Positions 7,457 to 10,441 of a DNA stretch of 10,441 nt are shown piece after piece (within the stretch, counting starts at the first letter, position 1; each line of letters opens with the position of its first letter). The position numbers were made by a program, and so were the translations under genes. Source of the DNA: UBA4661 sp002405405 (lineage in GTDB: Bacteria > Bacteroidota > Ignavibacteria > Kapaibacteriales > UBA4661); NCBI GenBank assembly GCA_036847245.1, contig DAIUAL010000120.1:1-10441 (forward strand), read 5' to 3'. Under the pieces are notes generated by a model. That model saw only the letters and a program-made list of their open reading frames with translations. It was not told the origin of the DNA and made no database searches.

Positions 7457-7476
7457 TGTGTTGTAACACAAACTTA
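7457..7476 (-). promoter_or_regulatory. Palindrome and TAnnTTTG-like element upstream of the bacilliredoxin gene
   Basis: TGTGTT-GT-AACACA (7457-7470) has two perfect six-base arms. Overlapping it, the minus strand reads TAAGTTTG (7476-7469), an exact match to the Bacteroidetes -7 consensus TAnnTTTG. No TTTG is present at the expected -33 distance. If real, this would be a bacilliredoxin promoter with an operator-like palindrome on it. Both motifs are short and could be chance. Confidence 0.25.
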
Positions 7477-7520
7477 CGAGAAAAAGCAAGAATTGACACT
7501 CTAAAGAGAAAATCAATACC

Positions 7521-8867
7521 TTATGACTGTGCGATAGCAATGATCTGGGTAATGCAGTCAGTGTACGAAGTTGCCTCGTCTATATTTTGCCGAAGAAAAC
7601 GATTAATTTCTTGGTTGAGAGCAATAGCACGATCAATTTTCGGATTGCTCCGCTTTTGATATGCACCAATACTGATTAAATCTTCTGCTTCGCGATATGT
7701 TGCTAATGCTTCCTGCAACTCTAAAGCGCAACGACGATGCTCAGGATACACAATATCTTTCATGACACGACTGATACTTTGGAGAATGTCTATCGGCGGA
7801 TAATGTCCCAATGATGCTAATTTACGGGCAAGAACAATGTGCCCATCTAATATACCGCGCGCAGTGTCGGCGACAGGTTCATTCATATCATCGCCCTCAA
7901 CAAGCACAGTATAAAGCGCTGTAATTGTACCGACTTCAGCTGTACCGGCACGCTCCATAACTTTTGGCATCATAGCAAATACAGACGGCGTATACCCCCG
8001 TGTTGTTGGCGGCTCACCCACGGCAAGACCAACTTCCCGTTGCGCCATCGCCAGACGGGTAACAGAATCCATCATAAGCATGACGTCCATGTTTTGATCG
8101 CGAAAATACTCGGCAATCGTTGTTGCGACATAACACGCTTTTATTCTAACCAAAGCAGGCTGATCGCTTGTCGCCACCACCACTACAGAACGTGCCATCC
8201 CCTCTGGACCTAAGTCACGTTCGATAAATTCACGCAGTTCTCGACCACGCTCGCCGATAAGACCAATAACATTGATATCAGCAGATGAATTACGTGCAAT
8301 CATCCCAAGTGTCGTTGATTTTCCGACACCCGATCCTGCAAAAATTCCTACCCTCTGACCTTTACCGATAGTAAGCATCCCGTCAATTGCCCGAATACCC
8401 GTAGCAAGTGGCTCTGCAATCCGTTTGCGAAGCAAAGGATTAGGCGGTTGTGCATAAATTGAACGACGCTTCATGCCGGAGGGTAATGGACCTTTACCAT
8501 CAATGGGATTACCTATACCATCTATGACACGTCCCAACAGTTCATTCCCTACAGGTATCGACAGTGCCGTACCCGTAGACAGAATTTCTGTACCAGGGGC
8601 AATATCATGCAGCTCACCCAACACCATTGACAGAATACGATCATCACGAAAACCCACAATTTCCGAACGGCACATGATATTACCGCGCGCATCCATAATG
8701 TGGCATACATCGCCAATGGCGCCTTGCGGACCTTGGCTTTCGATGGTCAAACCCACAACCTGCGTTACACGACCGCGAATACTTACGGTATCAGTTGCGC
8801 GCACTGCACCACTATATTTTTGCAAGAGTGCTTCGGAAGAAAATGTCGGTCGTTGTTTGGTCATCAT
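7521..8867 (-). CDS. fliI: Flagellar export ATPase FliI
   Basis: A hexameric ATPase of the flagellar type III export apparatus at the cytoplasmic base of the flagellum, related to the F1 beta subunit. The 448-residue length is normal. A beta-barrel domain covers about 1-95. The Walker A site is AGSGVGKST at 177-185 (Lys183), the GERGRE segment with catalytic Glu206 is at 205-210, and Walker B is DVMLMMDS at 261-268. The sensor region is DTARGILDGHIVLARKLA near 334-351, followed by the ATPase alpha/beta signature PPIDILQSIS at 357-366. The injectisome homologue is the main alternative, but the neighbouring FliH and overall features favour flagellar FliI. Two ATG codons lie side by side; the first (8865-8867) starts five bases after the fliH stop, so translation is probably coupled. 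No fliJ follows; the next gene is the bacilliredoxin. Confidence 0.95.
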   Translation of the reverse strand: MMTKQRPTFSSEALLQKYSGAVRATDTVSIRGRVTQVVGLTIESQGPQGAIGDVCHIMDARGNIMCRSEIVGFRDDRILSMVLGELHDIAPGTEILSTGTALSIPVGNELLGRVIDGIGNPIDGKGPLPSGMKRRSIYAQPPNPLLRKRIAEPLATGIRAIDGMLTIGKGQRVGIFAGSGVGKSTTLGMIARNSSADINVIGLIGERGRELREFIERDLGPEGMARSVVVVATSDQPALVRIKACYVATTIAEYFRDQNMDVMLMMDSVTRLAMAQREVGLAVGEPPTTRGYTPSVFAMMPKVMERAGTAEVGTITALYTVLVEGDDMNEPVADTARGILDGHIVLARKLASLGHYPPIDILQSISRVMKDIVYPEHRRCALELQEALATYREAEDLISIGAYQKRSNPKIDRAIALNQEINRFLRQNIDEATSYTDCITQIIAIAQS

Positions 8868-8872
8868 ATAGC

Positions 8873-9910
8873 TTATGCTTCAGGACTCGGTTCATTATTC
8901 TCAAAAAGCCATGATAAATCATCATCGGCATCACTCGCATTATTCCCTATACTTGAGGTGTCATCGGTAGTATTCGATAGCGTGGAAAGATCTTCAAAAG
9001 AGAAATTTTCTGCTTGTGGCGAGTTCATATCGGGAGTGTCAAAATCTATATTGTTTGGTATAGATTGCTCTTGTGTTTGCCACTGCTGTGCAGAAGAAGA
9101 TTCCCCATATTCAGAAAATTGATCAACACTGTATCCCTGATTACCGAACTGTTCGCTACGCCCCGGCATTGTTTGGCGGAATATTTCATCATCGGAAAAA
9201 GCGTCGGATTGTGGCACCTGTGCTTTTGTATCCTCAAACTCTTGCCGGGTAGCAAGAATTTGTTCTAAAAGATTACCAAGCTGTGTTGTCAGGCGTGCAT
9301 CAATCATTCCCAATCGCGTGTATAACACACAGCCGCCTCGCTCCACTGATTGATCGGCAACAACATGCACGGTGCGTACAGCACGTGCTTCGAGTAGAAG
9401 ATCGCTTTTTGCCGTTTCGAGAGCGAGATAGTTATCAGGATGAATATGAATCTCTACATGATCAACGCCTTGTAAACGACGAAATGCTTTGCGTGCTTGC
9501 TCTATCACGATTTTGGTACTCGTCTCTGCTTCATAATGAAGAATTTGCTCCGCAAGCAATGTCGCTAATTTAATGACGGAGTCTTCCATTTGTTGAACAG
9601 CAGAAATGTAGTCTGCTTGGAGATTTGCGGCAACACCGTCAAAATTCCGCAACCACTCTTGATGTTGGCGCATTTCATGTTCATACATACCCGAAGCAAT
9701 ATCCCGTCCATCTTGCACACCGCGTTCATACGCAGCTTTCATGTCATCTTCGAGAATCTGCTGTCGATATCGCTCCTCCTCGCGGCGTGCTTCCTCCTCA
9801 GGATCAAACAGCGGTTCTTCCTCATACTCGGGCGCACGATATTGATGCTCAATACGCGCAAGCAGTATGCGTTGCGATAATTTTGGAACGGTAATAATTG
9901 TTGTACCCAT
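8873..9910 (-). CDS. fliH: Flagellar assembly protein FliH (export ATPase regulator) with long acidic tail
   Basis: FliH binds FliI as a dimer and tethers it to the C-ring; it is the equivalent of YscL and the V/F-ATPase stator subunits. The protein has 345 residues, longer than the usual 230-270. The N-terminus (1-40) may contact FliM/FliN. A charged helix (about 37-110) includes an AxxxGxxxGxxxA glycine repeat at residues 60-72, typical of FliH. The C-terminal FliI-binding domain is at about 111-228, with the signature DQSVERGGCVLYTRLGMIDA at 186-205 followed by QL. Residues 228-345 form a hydrophilic, Asp/Glu/Ser/Asn/Gln-rich tail ending DDDLSWLFENNEPSPEA, probably disordered. The ATG at 9908-9910 is preceded by a good Shine-Dalgarno (GAGGTG, 9916-9921, five bases away), unlike most genes here. 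It is divergent from the 10118 gene and is the first gene of its transcript. Confidence 0.88.
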   Translation of the reverse strand: MGTTIITVPKLSQRILLARIEHQYRAPEYEEEPLFDPEEEARREEERYRQQILEDDMKAAYERGVQDGRDIASGMYEHEMRQHQEWLRNFDGVAANLQADYISAVQQMEDSVIKLATLLAEQILHYEAETSTKIVIEQARKAFRRLQGVDHVEIHIHPDNYLALETAKSDLLLEARAVRTVHVVADQSVERGGCVLYTRLGMIDARLTTQLGNLLEQILATRQEFEDTKAQVPQSDAFSDDEIFRQTMPGRSEQFGNQGYSVDQFSEYGESSSAQQWQTQEQSIPNNIDFDTPDMNSPQAENFSFEDLSTLSNTTDDTSSIGNNASDADDDLSWLFENNEPSPEA

Positions 9911-9982
9911 ACCGACACCTCAACAAAAAACAAGGAGAAGAGAACGAAGACAATAGACGAGCATGAAACTCAAAGAGTACTT

Positions 9983-9998
9983 CTCAAGAACTATGCCA
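9983..9998 (-). promoter_or_regulatory. Candidate sigma-54 (-24/-12) promoter of fliHI
   Basis: The minus strand reads TGGCATAGTTCTTGAG. The RpoN consensus is TGGCAC-G-N4-TTGCA: the -24 GG and the TTG before -12 match with correct spacing, but the final C of the -12 GC is A. Start of transcription would be near 9972, giving about a 60-base leader before fliH. Sigma-54 promoters are common in flagellar genes. An imperfect palindrome (AGTACTT-CTC-AAGAACT, 9976-9992) overlaps it. The -12 mismatch lowers confidence. Confidence 0.35.
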
Positions 9999-10117
9999 GT
10001 ACAAACCACTAACCTTTTGCCGACGGGATTCTGCCACCGTATTCACAAGAATTTCACCAAATTACGTTTCCAAAGTGTTTTTCTCTGTTCAATTCTCAAA
10101 GACCTCAAGGCGGATCT

Positions 10118-10441
10118 ATGCCATTGACCATTGTCGTTGCCGGCGGCACAGGCTTTATAGGAAAGACTATAGTTGCACAGTTGGCGAAAGAAAGCCACAA
10201 TGTTGTCGTACTCACTCGGTCGGCAGTGCCTGCACCAACAATATCGAACAGCACTATTCGCACAGTGACATGGTCAGATGCTTCCCGCCAACACTCTCAG
10301 GATATGTGGCGCACGGAACTCGATACCGCCGATGCTGTTATCAATCTTGCCGGAGCAGGCATTTTTGATAAACGGTGGACACAACAACGCAAGCAGGAAT
10401 TATTCGACAGTCGTATTCATACAACAACCACTCTCGTTTCT
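10118..10441 (+). CDS. TIGR01777 family NAD(P)-dependent epimerase-like protein, N-terminal part
   Basis: A member of the extended short-chain dehydrogenase/epimerase group (SDR39U1 type) with a Rossmann fold; substrates of bacterial members are unknown. The first 108 residues are in the window and the frame runs off the right end. The N-terminus MPLTIVVAGGTGFIGKTIVAQLA contains the GGTGFIG dinucleotide-binding motif. A second family signature, VINLAGAGIFDKRWTQQRKQELFDSR, is at about 74-99; the N-L-A-G-A and R-W-T residues are typical of TIGR01777. A Shine-Dalgarno AAGG at 10107-10110, seven bases before the ATG, supports the start. The gene is divergent from fliH across a 207-base gap (9911-10117), which must hold promoters for both. 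I see no clear promoter of its own. Confidence 0.9.
   Translation, partial: MPLTIVVAGGTGFIGKTIVAQLAKESHNVVVLTRSAVPAPTISNSTIRTVTWSDASRQHSQDMWRTELDTADAVINLAGAGIFDKRWTQQRKQELFDSRIHTTTTLVS

Noticed and set aside
9014..9268. Plus-strand open frame over the FliH tail
   Set aside because: It is antisense to the low-complexity acidic tail and has no start signal or recognisable domain.
10075..10368. Plus-strand open frame near the right edge
   Set aside because: It overlaps the clear TIGR01777-type gene, which starts at 10118 in another frame with the GGTGFIG motif and a Shine-Dalgarno; the longer open frame has no recognisable domain.

Overview
The window looks like a chromosomal housekeeping region of a Gram-negative bacterium of the Bacteroidota/Chlorobiota (FCB) type, with Ignavibacteria or Kapabacteria as the closest guess. 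This is inference. Most starts lack a clear Shine-Dalgarno sequence, base composition is moderate and slightly AT-rich, a BrxA/BrxB-type bacilliredoxin is present, and the proteins resemble that group. The flagellar ATPase pair indicates a motile lineage. I see no tRNA, rRNA, CRISPR array, insertion sequence or phage gene.

From position 1 to 9910 every gene is on the minus strand, so transcription reads right to left. Positions 1-5242 form one tight block: a membrane protein with a glycoside-hydrolase-2-like ectodomain, then hrcA, grpE and the start of dnaJ (cut by the window edge). HrcA is the heat-shock repressor; GrpE and DnaJ are the nucleotide-exchange factor and J-domain cochaperone of DnaK. 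hrcA is interrupted by an in-frame TAG at codon 110, exactly between its DNA-binding and dimerisation/GAF-like parts, while the rest of the frame is intact. The GH2-like gene ends 11 bases before hrcA. It has lost the usual catalytic residues and carries six predicted C-terminal membrane helices.

Positions 5410-6780 encode an AI-2E/PerM family membrane protein. It is separated from the next gene by a strong symmetrical hairpin terminator (6837-6883), with a TATAAT box just behind it. Positions 6930-7403 encode a bacilliredoxin. Positions 7521-9910 encode FliI and FliH, the flagellar export ATPase and its regulator, only five bases apart; FliH has an unusually long acidic tail. A sigma-54-like site lies upstream of fliH.

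At the right edge (10118-10441, plus strand) starts a TIGR01777-type NAD(P)-binding sugar-epimerase-like protein, divergent from fliH. No gene-free stretch exceeds about 210 bases. Main points of interest are the nonsense codon in hrcA, the GH2-like pseudoenzyme/membrane fusion at the head of the heat-shock genes, and the possible control sites in the two promoter-bearing gaps.
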